Shown in pieces: positions 24,201 to 35,984 of a stretch of DNA of 64,000 nucleotides. Source of the DNA: JALYYC01 sp039922495 (GTDB taxonomy: Bacteria; Chloroflexota; Dormibacteria; CF-121); assembly GCA_039922495.1 (NCBI GenBank), contig JBDTEO010000019.1, positions 124,001-188,000 of the forward strand, given 5' to 3'. The stretch's first letter is position 1; every line of letters starts with the position of its first letter. The translations under genes were made by a program, and so were the position numbers. The notes below the pieces were generated by a model. It ran no database searches, was not told the origin of the DNA, and saw only the letters and a list, made by a program, of their open reading frames with translations.

Positions 24201-24687
24201 GGTCGAGGAACTGCTTCGGACCTGGCAGGTTGCCCCAGAGAAACTCAGCCTCGAGATCACCGAGCGGAACATCATCGCGAGTGATGCGGAGCACACGCTG
24301 GGGCGCCTGCACGCGCTTGGCGTCCAGATCTCGGTCGATGACTTCGGCACGGGGTACTCCTCGCTCGCCTACCTCAAGCGGCTCCCCGTTAACGAGATCA
24401 AGATTGACAAGTCCTTCGTCCAGGACATGGTCACCAACTGGGACGGCGCCGCGATCGTCCGGTCAACGATCGACCTCGGCCACAACCTCGGGCTCAAGGT
24501 GGTTGCCGAGGGGGTGGAGGACGAGCCGACGGCGGAGCTCCTGCGTGAGTACGGCTGCGACATGATCCAGGGCTACCACATCAGCCGGCCGGCCGCGGCG
24601 GCGCCACTCGGCCCATGGCTGCGCGCCCGCGCCGGCCAGCTCAAGACCGTAGCGCTCACGAGCGGTCCGAACGCCCTGACGGCCTGA
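21214..24687 (+). CDS. Membrane-bound PAS-GAF-PAS-GGDEF-EAL cyclic-di-GMP enzyme
   Basis: A 1157-residue sensor likely to make and/or degrade c-di-GMP. Residues 1-275 form about eight membrane helices (MASE-like). A PAS domain starts near 297 (LQVIIDTSPSAVISSDEGG), a GAF-like domain covers 430-590, and a second PAS starts near 594 (IRAVLDNVADGIVTVDE). The GGDEF domain (715-880) has an intact YGGDEF site. The EAL domain (890-1140) keeps EALVRW, NLSARN, EITERN, DDFGTGYSSLAYLKRLP, KIDKSFV and AEGVE, so both activities look possible. CATATT at 21202-21207 sits six bases before ATG 21214 with no Shine-Dalgarno. Confidence 0.93.
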   Translation: MSIPPLLAVPRGGVADRLRATGRRGLVGIIVAAVLGLIFALGTILPGNTLPLPWYVPVWDMATVITMAVALFLCASDVVIRRHGRALPIVTATVILTCLWLAHMVSFPSVVPFHLPFVTAQTSASLFAMANIATPVLLARILLRRGGPLARPHAALARTVGGALAISLACLIVALMAGRLLPPLIVAGEFTQFNTSLQILPFFPVAFAAAIYRRGRHADPWIESSVVGAFILVAIETLTFLFMHRRYDGFWYLGHALVFLPDAALLVGVLGLYASARREADIHLRLMSHFKESQQRLQVIIDTSPSAVISSDEGGFITGWNKKAEAVFGWSRDEAIGRSLAGTIIPKKHREAHERGLSRFAESGQGRLVGKTIELTGLHRDGHEFPVEISLSPTGRVGSQVQLVAFVTDISERRMIERLRNTQFAVTRPLANAATWAEAAPQVLQGICGALGWSLGEIWAVDREANALRWEYGWHKTGRDLEAFEAVSREVTFTRGVGLLGRVWATGRPSSIHDVAIDGDAQRASAAATAGLRGKFAFAITNGRKVTGVIALFSSQAQIPDRATLRVMADVGSQIGQFIERRRAEDELRKSGERIRAVLDNVADGIVTVDERLIIRSYNPAAERLFGYAAEEIIGKEFGELIAEPYRTELRPQLRSYVKPQKREVLLVTHEADGQRKGGATFPMEFNVGRLGPGRLVIGSLRDVSERKAETEALQYRALHDALTGLPNRTFLRERLEEAVRAGEREVKPSAVLLMDMDGFKGVNDTLGHQAGDQLLQQVAARMRAVLRKADMVARYGGDEFAVVPWGATDVPRAVLIAEKILQAIEQPFTIGGAPISVSLSVGIAVYPQHGEDADALMRRADVAMYAAKRAKSGYSVYAAGQEADSPAGIPLIGKLRYAIDQFELLLHYQPIVSASDGSTAKVEALVRWGHPSHGLLPPDDFIPSAEQSDLIKPLTAWVLNEALGQVHAWAKAGIDTGVSVNLSARNLLDHELPDAVEELLRTWQVAPEKLSLEITERNIIASDAEHTLGRLHALGVQISVDDFGTGYSSLAYLKRLPVNEIKIDKSFVQDMVTNWDGAAIVRSTIDLGHNLGLKVVAEGVEDEPTAELLREYGCDMIQGYHISRPAAAAPLGPWLRARAGQLKTVALTSGPNALTA

Positions 24688-24719
24688 CCCAACCCCGCTC
24701 CCGCGATAATCTATTTACC

Positions 24720-25022
24720 TTGCCCGAATCCGAGCCCGAGCTCACCTCCGATGAAGTACGCCATGTCGCGCGGCTGGCGCGCCTGGGGATCACGCCGGAG
24801 GAGGTCACCCGCTTCCGCGATCAGCTGCGTAACATCCTGACGCACATCGAGGTGCTCAACCGGGCCGATACCTCCCGCGTTCCGGCGACGGCGCATCCGC
24901 TCGAGCAGCGTAACGTCATGCGCGACGACGTCCGCCAGCCTTCGCTCTCGATCGAGGCGGCGCTGCGGAACGCCCCGAGTGTCGAAGACGGCTATTTCAA
25001 GGTCAAGGCGATCCAGGAGTGA
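24720..25022 (+). CDS. gatC: Asp-tRNA(Asn)/Glu-tRNA(Gln) amidotransferase subunit C
   Basis: Small structural subunit of GatCAB, which amidates mischarged Glu-tRNA(Gln) or Asp-tRNA(Asn). From TTG 24720 it has 100 residues: LTSDEVRHVARLARLGITPEEVTRF, LNRADTSRVPATAHPL and the end PSVEDGYFKVKAI, all typical. GATAAT at 24705-24710 lies nine bases upstream, suggesting a leaderless start. Its stop overlaps the gatA GTG (GTGA). First gene of gatCAB-methyltransferase-dnaE. Confidence 0.95.
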   Translation: MPESEPELTSDEVRHVARLARLGITPEEVTRFRDQLRNILTHIEVLNRADTSRVPATAHPLEQRNVMRDDVRQPSLSIEAALRNAPSVEDGYFKVKAIQE

Positions 25023-26491
25023 CGCCCTTCGCGCGGACGATCCGCGAGCTGCACCAGATGCTCGTCGACCACGAGATCTCCGCGCTTGAGCTGACCGAAT
25101 CCGTGCTCGGACAGATCGATGCGGTGGGGCGGCAGACCCACGCGTACCTGGCCGTGACTCGGGACCTGGCGTTGCGCCAGGCGCGCGAGGCCGACACGCG
25201 GATCAAAGAAGGCCGCCGGATCCGACCGCTCACCGGAATTCCGATTGCCTTAAAAGACGTCCTGTGCGTCGAGGGGGTGACGACGACCGCGGGATCCAAG
25301 ATCCTGGACGGCTTCGTGCCGCCCTATAGCGCGACCGTGGTGGAGAAGCTGGCGAAGGAGGGCGCCGTCTTCCTGGGGAAGACGAACTGCGACGAGTTCG
25401 CGATGGGGTCGTCCAACGAGAACTCCGGGTTCCGGCCCGTCCACAACCCCTGGGACCTCGATCGCGTCCCGGGAGGCTCGAGCGGCGGCTCCGCGGCCGC
25501 GGTCGCCTCCGGCGAAGCGGTGGCCGCGCTGGGCAGTGACACGGGCGGCTCGATCCGCCAGCCCGCGGCCCTGACCGGGACGGTCGGCATGAAGCCGACT
25601 TACGGACGGGTCAGCCGCTACGGCCTGATCGCCTTTGCCTCCTCGCTCGACCAGGTCGGCCCGATCACCCGGGACGTGAGCGATTGCGCGATCCTGCTCC
25701 AGGCGATCGCCGGACCGGATTCGCGGGATTCGACCAGCTCCGTGCATCCCGTCCCGAACTATCTCGCGAGCCTCGAGGGCGGCGTGCACGGGATGCGCCT
25801 GGGGGTCCCGAAGGAGTACTTCGTCGCCGGCATGGAACCGGCGGTCGAGCAGGCGGTGCGCGACGCGATTGCCGTCTATGAGCGATTGGGGGCCACCATC
25901 GAGGAGGTCAGCCTGCCGCATAGCGACGTCGCCTTACCCGCCTACTACATCATCGCGCCGGCCGAGGCGAGCTCGAACCTGGCCCGGTACGACGGCGTCC
26001 GGTACGGCCTCCAGGCCGAGGGCGGCCGCAACGTCATCGAGGAGTACGAGCTGACGCGCCAGCAGGGCTTTGGCGCCGAGGTCAAGCGCCGCATCATGCT
26101 CGGGACGTACGCGTTGAGTTCAGGCTACTACGACGCCTTCTACCTGAAAGCGCAGAAAGTCCGCACCCTGATCATCGAGGACTTCAAGCGCGCCTTTGAG
26201 AAAGTCGACGCCCTGCTCGGCGCAACCTCGCCGACGGTGGCGTTTCCCCTCGGTGCCAAAACTCAGGACCCGGTCGCCATGTACTTGAACGACATCATTA
26301 CCATCCCGGCCAACCTCGGAAATGTCTGCGGTATCTCGATTCCCTGCGGGCTCGCCGGGAACCTGCCGATCGGCCTGCAGGTGATTGCGCCCGGCTTCCG
26401 TGAGGACGTCGCGTTGCGGGTCGCCTATGCGTTTGAGTCGGCGACCGACTTCCACCGCGCCCGCTCGCCGCTGATCGGAGCCGCCGCATGA
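25019..26491 (+). CDS. gatA: Glutamyl-tRNA(Gln) amidotransferase subunit A
   Basis: Amidase subunit that releases ammonia from glutamine. The 490 residues contain the Ser-cisSer-Lys triad: lysine in IPIALKDVLC, PGGSSGGSAAAVASGEAVAALGSDTGGSIRQPAA around both serines. KPTYGRVSRYGLIAFASSLDQVGP and the C-terminal DIITIPANLGNVCGISIPCG are standard GatA segments. GTG 25019 overlaps gatC and the stop overlaps the gatB ATG. Confidence 0.97.
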   Translation: MTPFARTIRELHQMLVDHEISALELTESVLGQIDAVGRQTHAYLAVTRDLALRQAREADTRIKEGRRIRPLTGIPIALKDVLCVEGVTTTAGSKILDGFVPPYSATVVEKLAKEGAVFLGKTNCDEFAMGSSNENSGFRPVHNPWDLDRVPGGSSGGSAAAVASGEAVAALGSDTGGSIRQPAALTGTVGMKPTYGRVSRYGLIAFASSLDQVGPITRDVSDCAILLQAIAGPDSRDSTSSVHPVPNYLASLEGGVHGMRLGVPKEYFVAGMEPAVEQAVRDAIAVYERLGATIEEVSLPHSDVALPAYYIIAPAEASSNLARYDGVRYGLQAEGGRNVIEEYELTRQQGFGAEVKRRIMLGTYALSSGYYDAFYLKAQKVRTLIIEDFKRAFEKVDALLGATSPTVAFPLGAKTQDPVAMYLNDIITIPANLGNVCGISIPCGLAGNLPIGLQVIAPGFREDVALRVAYAFESATDFHRARSPLIGAAA

Positions 26492-27936
26492 TCGCCACAA
26501 AATACGAAGTTGTCGTCGGGCTCGAAGTCCACGCCCAGATCAAGACCGAGAGCAAGATGTTCTGCGGCTGCTCGACGGACTACCTGGTGGCGGCGCCCAA
26601 CGCGAACACCTGCCCGGTGTGCCTCGCCCTTCCGGGCGCGCTGCCGGTGATCAATAAGAAGGCGGTCGAGGCGACGATCCGGACCGCGATCGCGCTGCAC
26701 TGCGAGATCCCGGAGTTTTCCAAGTTCGATCGCAAGAATTACTTCTATCCAGACCTGCCCAAGGGCTACCAGATCTCGCAGTACGACCTGCCCTTCAGCC
26801 GCAACGGCTACCTGGAGTTCGATCTCAAGGGCGTGCCCGGCCGGTGCGGCATCACCCGCGTCCACCTCGAAGAAGACACGGGCAAGCTGCTCCACGCCGG
26901 CGATATCGAGCAGGCGCAGTCGTCGCTGGTCAATCTCAATCGCGCCGGGGTGCCGCTGATGGAAATCGTCTCCGAGCCGGACCTCCGCAGTGCCGACGAA
27001 GCGCGCGAGTACGTCGTGCGCTTGCGCGCCATTCTCCAGTACATCGGCGTCAATGACGGGAACATGGAGTCAGGCCAGCTGCGGTGCGACGCCAACGTCT
27101 CTTTGCGACCGCCCGGGCAGCAGGAGTTCGGCACCAAGGTCGAGGTCAAGAACATGAACTCGTTCCGAGCGATTCACCGCGCGATCGAGTACGAGATCGG
27201 GCGGCAGACCGAGGTGCTCGACGCCGGCGGCCGGCTCGCCCAGGAAACGCGCGGTTGGAACGATGGTCGGGGCCTGACTGTCTCGCAGCGAAGCAAGGAA
27301 TTCGCCGAAGACTACCGCTACTTTCCGGAGCCGGACCTGCCGCCGCTGGAGGTCAGCCGGGCATGGGTGGCCGAGATCAAGGCCAGTCTCCCCGAGCTCC
27401 CCGCGGCGCGGCGTGACCGGCTGGTCGCCGACTTCGGCCTCTCCGCCTACGACGCCTCGGTGCTGACCTCATCCAAGCCGATGGCCGAGTACTTCGAGGA
27501 AGCCGTCCAGCTCGGCGCTCCAGCCAAGGCCGCGGCCAACTGGATCCTCGGCGACTTCAGCCGCTTCCTCAATGCCGATCACAAGGAGATCCAGGACTCG
27601 GCCATCAAGCCGGCCCATCTCCAGCAGCTGATCGCGCTGGTCGAGTCGGGCGTCATCAGCGGCAAGATGGCGAAGCAGTCCTTTGACGAGATGTATCGGG
27701 CGGCGGATCCAGCCCCGACCCTCGATGCGGCCAGGCGCACGCGGCAGATCAGCGGTGACTCCGAGCTGGAGGCGATCGTCGACCAGGTGATCGCGCAGAA
27801 TCCAAAGTCGGTCAGTGACTTTAAAGCCGGCAAGCAGCCGGCGCTGATGTTCCTCATGGGCCAGGCGATGAAGCTCTCCCGGGGTCGCGCCAACCCGGAA
27901 CGGCTGACCGCCCTCCTCCGCGAGAAAATCAGCTAG
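26488..27936 (+). CDS. gatB: Asp-tRNA(Asn)/Glu-tRNA(Gln) amidotransferase subunit B
   Basis: Kinase/transamidase subunit that activates and amidates the tRNA-bound residue. 482 residues: VVGLEVHAQIKTESKMFCGC, the zinc-binding pair CGC...CPVCLALPG, RKNYFYPDLPKGYQISQYD, HLEEDTGKLLH, RCDANVSLRP and KVEVKNMNS, with a YqeY-like helical tail (AAANWILGDFSRFLN). ATG 26488 overlaps gatA as ATGA. Its TAG shares one base with the next GTG. Confidence 0.97.
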   Translation: MIATKYEVVVGLEVHAQIKTESKMFCGCSTDYLVAAPNANTCPVCLALPGALPVINKKAVEATIRTAIALHCEIPEFSKFDRKNYFYPDLPKGYQISQYDLPFSRNGYLEFDLKGVPGRCGITRVHLEEDTGKLLHAGDIEQAQSSLVNLNRAGVPLMEIVSEPDLRSADEAREYVVRLRAILQYIGVNDGNMESGQLRCDANVSLRPPGQQEFGTKVEVKNMNSFRAIHRAIEYEIGRQTEVLDAGGRLAQETRGWNDGRGLTVSQRSKEFAEDYRYFPEPDLPPLEVSRAWVAEIKASLPELPAARRDRLVADFGLSAYDASVLTSSKPMAEYFEEAVQLGAPAKAAANWILGDFSRFLNADHKEIQDSAIKPAHLQQLIALVESGVISGKMAKQSFDEMYRAADPAPTLDAARRTRQISGDSELEAIVDQVIAQNPKSVSDFKAGKQPALMFLMGQAMKLSRGRANPERLTALLREKIS

Positions 27937-29164
27937 TGCAGCTGACGGTCGGCGAGCTCGCCCATGGTGGGGCGGCGGTCGCCCGCATCGACGGCCGGGT
28001 GGTCTTCGTGGAGGGTGCGCTGCCCGGCGAGACCGTCGAGGCGGAGGTCACCCATCGCCGCAAGGACTTCTGGCGCGCCCAGGCGACGACGGTGCTGGAC
28101 GCGGCCGTTACCCGCGTCGACCCACCCTGCCCGTATTTCAGGGCGGGCTGCGGCGGCTGCCAGCTGCAGCACCTCGACTACGCCGAGCAGCTGGCCCAGA
28201 AGCGCCTCGTGCTCTGGCGCCAGCTGGGCCGGGCTCACCTGGACGTCCCGATCGACCGGATCGAGGTCCTCGGGATGGCGGATCCGTGGCGCTACCGGCT
28301 GCGTGGAGAGTTCCATGTCCTGCGGCGCGGTGGCGAGGTCAGCCTCGGCTTCTTTCGCAAGCACACCTACCAGACGCTGCCGATCGACGCCTGCCTGATC
28401 CACGCCGAGGTAATCGAGCGCGCGCTGCCCGCCTTCGCTCGCGCGGCCGAGCACAAGGACGCGTCCCGGGTGACGGCGCTGCAGTTCACCTGGGCACCGG
28501 GGACGAGCGATCTCCTCTGGGCTCCGTATCCGCCCGGCTCGGCCGATCCCGGGTTCGGCCTGCGGGCGGCCGGCGGGGTCCCGGAGCTCAACCTCAATGA
28601 CGACTCCGTGGGCATCATCGACGACGGCCGGCACTTCCGGGTGCGGCCGGAGGCCTTCGTCCAGGTCAACGCCCGCCAGCGTGACGTGCTTTACGCGCGC
28701 GCGATCGCCCTGGCCGCGCCGGAGCGCCGCGACCTGGTCGTCGATGCCTATGCCGGCATCGGCATGCTCAGCGCGCGCCTCGCGGCCAGGGCCGGATCGG
28801 TCATCTGCCTCGAAGGGAGCCCATACGCGGTGCGCCTGGGCGAGCTGAACATGCAGCTGAACGGTGTCGACAACGTCCGCTACCTGCGCGGCCGGGTCGA
28901 GGAGACGATGGCGCGAATCGACTCGCCGATCGATGTCCTGGTGCTCGATCCGCCTCGCGCCGGCTGCCTCCCGGCCGCCGTCGAGGCGATGCTCAAGGCG
29001 TCGCCGGCCCGCATCATCTATGTGTCCTGCGAGCCATCCACGCTGGCCCGCGATCTAGAACGTCTGTGCGCGGCCGGAGGCTATACCCTGAGGGAGGTGG
29101 CGCTCGTCGATATGTTTCCGCAGACCTATCACATGGAAGTCGTCGCGCGCCTCGACCGCAGCGC

Positions 29165-29168
<4 letters not shown>
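27936..29168 (+). CDS. TrmA/RlmD-family uracil-C5 methyltransferase
   Basis: SAM-dependent RNA methyltransferase making 5-methyluridine, probably in 23S rRNA. The 410 residues open with a TRAM domain (LTVGELAHGGAAVARIDGRVVFVEGALPGE), then an iron-sulfur cluster motif (CPYFRAGCGGCQLQHL), the fold FVQVNARQRDVLY, VVDAYAGIGMLSARLA (SAM site), LDPPRAGC, and YVSCEPSTLARDL with the catalytic cysteine. Which RNA position it modifies cannot be decided here. GTG 27936 shares a base with gatB; the stop overlaps dnaE (ATGA). Confidence 0.92.
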
Positions 29169-32718
<3,550 letters not shown>

Positions 32719-32722
<4 letters not shown>

Positions 32723-33252
32723 CCCAGACCGATCCGCGGCGTCAGCGCCTGCAGCTGGTACACGACGATCAGGACGATCACCAGGCTGACCCCGGCCGCC
32801 ACCGGGGCCCAGTCGAACTGGCCCGAGCGCTTGGGCAGCCGGCCTCGGAAGGGGCGGGCAAAGGGCTCCGAGAGACGAACCACCATCTGCACCAGCGGAT
32901 GCCAGGGGTCCATCTTAAAGAACGAGAACAGGATGCGGATCAGCAGGATCAGGATCAGCAGCTGCAGCACGCTCTCCACGATCCCGTAGACCGCCCCGAC
33001 GATGTCGCCCGAGATGATCAGCGCCCGCAGCGCGTAGAGCAGCAGGATGCCGACAAAGGGGGAGAAGTCCATGCCGCCCAGCGGCGGCAGCACGCGGCGG
33101 ATCGGATCGAGGAACCAATCGGTGGCGCGGGTCAGGATCCGGCCGAATTCCGTGTACAGCATCCCCGGAAAGTACGAAAGGATGACGCGCACGATGATCA
33201 GCAGGATGAACAGATAGATGATGGTGGCGACCAGCGAAGCACCAGGGAACAT
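32719..33252 (-). CDS. YggT-family membrane protein, duplicated domain
   Basis: A 177-residue protein with two YggT units: IIYLFILLIIVRVILSYFP...FLDPIRRVLPPLGGMDFSPFVGILLL, and again LLILILLIRILFSFF...WHPLVQMVVRLSEPFARPFRGRLP. A final hydrophobic helix precedes a short tail. YggT proteins are implicated in osmotic tolerance and envelope or division-site organisation; the exact role is unknown. ATG 33252 lies 20 bases after the large VWA gene, so it is probably the last gene of that operon. Confidence 0.88.
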
Positions 33253-33272
33253 CGGTCGCTAGTCTACGGGCA

Positions 33273-35984
33273 TCAGCGGCGGCGGCGACGGGCGAGCAGC
33301 TCGCCGGTCGGGTCGTCGGGTGGCTTCGGTGGCGTTGGCGGCCGCGCGGCACGGGCGGCCCGGACGTCGGCGACGCGCTCACGGAGGCGGGTGACGGTCG
33401 CCTCCACCGGAGCCGGCGCAACCGGCGTCGCCGCCGGCTGCATCGCCGCCCGCCAGGCCGGGGCATCCTCGAGCCGGAAGATCAGCCGGCGGAGGGCGAC
33501 GTCGATCGGGAACAGGAGGATGGCGAGCACGAGGAGGACCTCGGCGATGGGTTGCGACGCCTGGACGCTGGGGACGGGGACCCTGAAGACCTGAGCGAGG
33601 TCGGTCAGGACCACCCCGCCGCCGGCCCGGGCGATGGCGCGCAGCGTGGCCAGGTCGGTGCCGAGGTCACGGTACTCGGGGGAGTAGGGGACGACCAGGC
33701 CGGTCGTGTTGGTGTGCGCGACGACGCCGCCGGCCGACTCGGTCACATGCAGCAGGTAGCTCCCGACCTGGTCGGTGGGGAGATCGCCTTCGAAGCGCCC
33801 GGGACCGGTCGGCGCCAGCGGCAGCTGCCGGTCGGCGAGGTCGGGCGTCACGGCACTGACGGTGACCGTCGCCCCCGAAATCGGTAGCGCGGTCACCAGC
33901 AGGTGGGTGTGGTCACCCTGGACCTGGGTCTCGACCTGGAGCGCGGGGTCACCCGGCTGGGGCAGGCTGTAGCGGATCATGTCGCCGAAGAAGAGGTTGG
34001 CCGACGGCCAGCGTAAGAGATCCGCGGTCCAGCGCCCCTGCGCATCGCTGGTCCACGCCACCACCCGGCCGAGCCCGTACTGCCAGCTGGCCAGCAGGGG
34101 ATCGCCCTGCGGGCTCTTGAGGACGATGTCGGCAGCCGCGCGGGGCGTGGTCGCGATGTAGCCGGTCAACGCCGGGAAGCCGGTGAGCGGGATGCCCGGC
34201 AGGACATTGGCGAGCGAGCTGAGCCGCGGCGCAATCGCGCCCTCGACGATCCATGGTTTCAGCGCCTCGCGCGTTTCCTTGAGGAAGATCTGGGGCACGT
34301 CGCTCAGGCTGTTGCTCTGATAGAAGCGACCGTGGCCCCAGCCCGCCATCGCCTGCAGGCCGGCGGCGTCGGCGCCGTTGGCCCCGATGGCGACGGTCGA
34401 CACGGTGATGCCGTGCCCGTGGATCCGGTCGATCACCGGCTGGTAGTTATCCGCGGCGTCGCCGTCGCCGAGCAGGATGATGTGCTTGATCGACGCCGTC
34501 GTGTGGCTCAGGGCCTGGTCCGCGGCGTTGAGGTCGGGGCTGTAGCTCGGGGGGTCACCCAGGGTCATCGCGTTGATCTGCGCCTTGACCTTGGCCTTGT
34601 CGCTGAGCGGACCGAGCGGCACCACGACGTTGCCCATGGCGCCATTGGTGACGCCGACCTTGTCTTTTGGCGTCAGCTGGTCGATCACCGCGTCGGCCGC
34701 GCCGCGCACGATCTGGTCACCCTGGCCGCTTTCGCTCGATTCCAGGACCAGCATGACAGCGACGGGCGGCTTCTGCATGTCCTGGGGCAACTCGATCTGC
34801 ACCGGGAGGGCGGTCTCGAGCGCCGTCCCGGCGTAGCCACCCGGGCCGTAACTGTCGCTTCCGCCGATCACCACCAGGCCCATCCCGAGGTCACGCACCG
34901 ACGCCTGCAGCAGGCTCATCGCGTCCGGGCCGAGGCTGCTGGCCGAGAGATTGACGAGGACGACCGCCTGGTAGGCGGCGAGGTCGGCGGCCGAGCGGGG
35001 CAGCGCCGCCGGTCCGACCGTGGTGCTGGTGATCCCGGTGGAGTGGAGGGCCGACTCGAGGCTGCGAGCGTCCCCGGGCGTCGCCTCGACGACCAGGACG
35101 CGTGGCGGTCCGACCACCTGGATCAGCGCCTCGCCGAGGTTGTTCTCCGCGTACGTATCTTTGACCGGGTCGATCACGACCCGGACGGCGTGGAATCCCG
35201 GGTCGGCGGGCCGGACCAGCTGGCTCACGGTCGTCTCGCCGACCGGGAGATCGAGGTTGACGGTGCTGATCAGCGTGCGATCGAGATACCAGCGCACGGT
35301 GGCCGGCGTCGCGGTGTTGCTGACAATGATCGCGCCGACCGTGGCTTGCTCGCCCTGGGCCAGCCCTCGCGGCGCGCTCAGCCGGTCGACGTACGCCTCG
35401 ACCCCAATCGGGACCTGGAGGGGAACCGTGTCGACACGCACCCCCTCGGCCTGAAGCAGCCGCGCCTCCCCGACCGCGTCGCCGAGATTCGCGCGCCCAT
35501 CCGAGACCAGCACGATATGCCGGCGGCGATCGACGGGCAGGATCGATCCGGCCAGCCGCAGCGCGGTGGCGATGTCGGTGTAATGCGGGTTGGGCTGGCT
35601 CTGGAACTCGCGAAATTGCGGGTCGGCGCCGACCCCGACCTCGACCTGTGGGTCGCGGCCGTAGCTCAGGACTCCGGCCTGATCGTCGCCGTGGCGCGCC
35701 GCCAGGATGGCGCGCACCGTGATCGCCTCGCGATCGAGGGCGCTCTGGACGCTGGCGGACAGGTCCGCCGCCACCATCACCGACTGCGCGGCGGGGGTCG
35801 TCTGAAGTTGGGCGCCGGCCAGGGAGGCGGTCAGCAGCAGGACGATCAGTGCCCGGATGACGAGCGAGATCCGGGCGCGGCGGGGCGGCAGCGGTGGTGG
35901 GAGCCGCAGCCAGGTGGCGACGATGATCGCCAGCGCCAGGATGCCCGCCCCCAGCAAGAGGGGGCGGGTGAGCTCAAAGCCCAC
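33273..35984 (-). CDS. Large membrane protein with two VWA domains and a GATase-1-like segment
   Basis: A 903-residue protein. Two N-terminal membrane helices (about 8-25 and 40-58) precede a VWA domain with an intact metal site D74-L-S-A-S. A beta-rich segment follows (200-290), then a glutamine-amidotransferase-like stretch (295-395: VLVVEATPGDARSLESAL, LGMGLVVIGGSDSYGPGGY). The second VWA domain (from about 407) has E415-S-S-E-S instead of D-x-S-x-S. A C-terminal helix near 815-835 and a Pro/Arg-rich cytosolic tail complete it. Overlaps the upstream gene by 11 bases. Probably an envelope component assembled by MoxR; function unknown. Confidence 0.85.
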   Translation of the reverse strand: MGFELTRPLLLGAGILALAIIVATWLRLPPPLPPRRARISLVIRALIVLLLTASLAGAQLQTTPAAQSVMVAADLSASVQSALDREAITVRAILAARHGDDQAGVLSYGRDPQVEVGVGADPQFREFQSQPNPHYTDIATALRLAGSILPVDRRRHIVLVSDGRANLGDAVGEARLLQAEGVRVDTVPLQVPIGVEAYVDRLSAPRGLAQGEQATVGAIIVSNTATPATVRWYLDRTLISTVNLDLPVGETTVSQLVRPADPGFHAVRVVIDPVKDTYAENNLGEALIQVVGPPRVLVVEATPGDARSLESALHSTGITSTTVGPAALPRSAADLAAYQAVVLVNLSASSLGPDAMSLLQASVRDLGMGLVVIGGSDSYGPGGYAGTALETALPVQIELPQDMQKPPVAVMLVLESSESGQGDQIVRGAADAVIDQLTPKDKVGVTNGAMGNVVVPLGPLSDKAKVKAQINAMTLGDPPSYSPDLNAADQALSHTTASIKHIILLGDGDAADNYQPVIDRIHGHGITVSTVAIGANGADAAGLQAMAGWGHGRFYQSNSLSDVPQIFLKETREALKPWIVEGAIAPRLSSLANVLPGIPLTGFPALTGYIATTPRAAADIVLKSPQGDPLLASWQYGLGRVVAWTSDAQGRWTADLLRWPSANLFFGDMIRYSLPQPGDPALQVETQVQGDHTHLLVTALPISGATVTVSAVTPDLADRQLPLAPTGPGRFEGDLPTDQVGSYLLHVTESAGGVVAHTNTTGLVVPYSPEYRDLGTDLATLRAIARAGGGVVLTDLAQVFRVPVPSVQASQPIAEVLLVLAILLFPIDVALRRLIFRLEDAPAWRAAMQPAATPVAPAPVEATVTRLRERVADVRAARAARPPTPPKPPDDPTGELLARRRRR

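Noticed and set aside
22576..24312. 578-residue reverse frame within the GGDEF/EAL gene
   Set aside because: Shadow of the forward gene, whose catalytic motifs are unambiguous.
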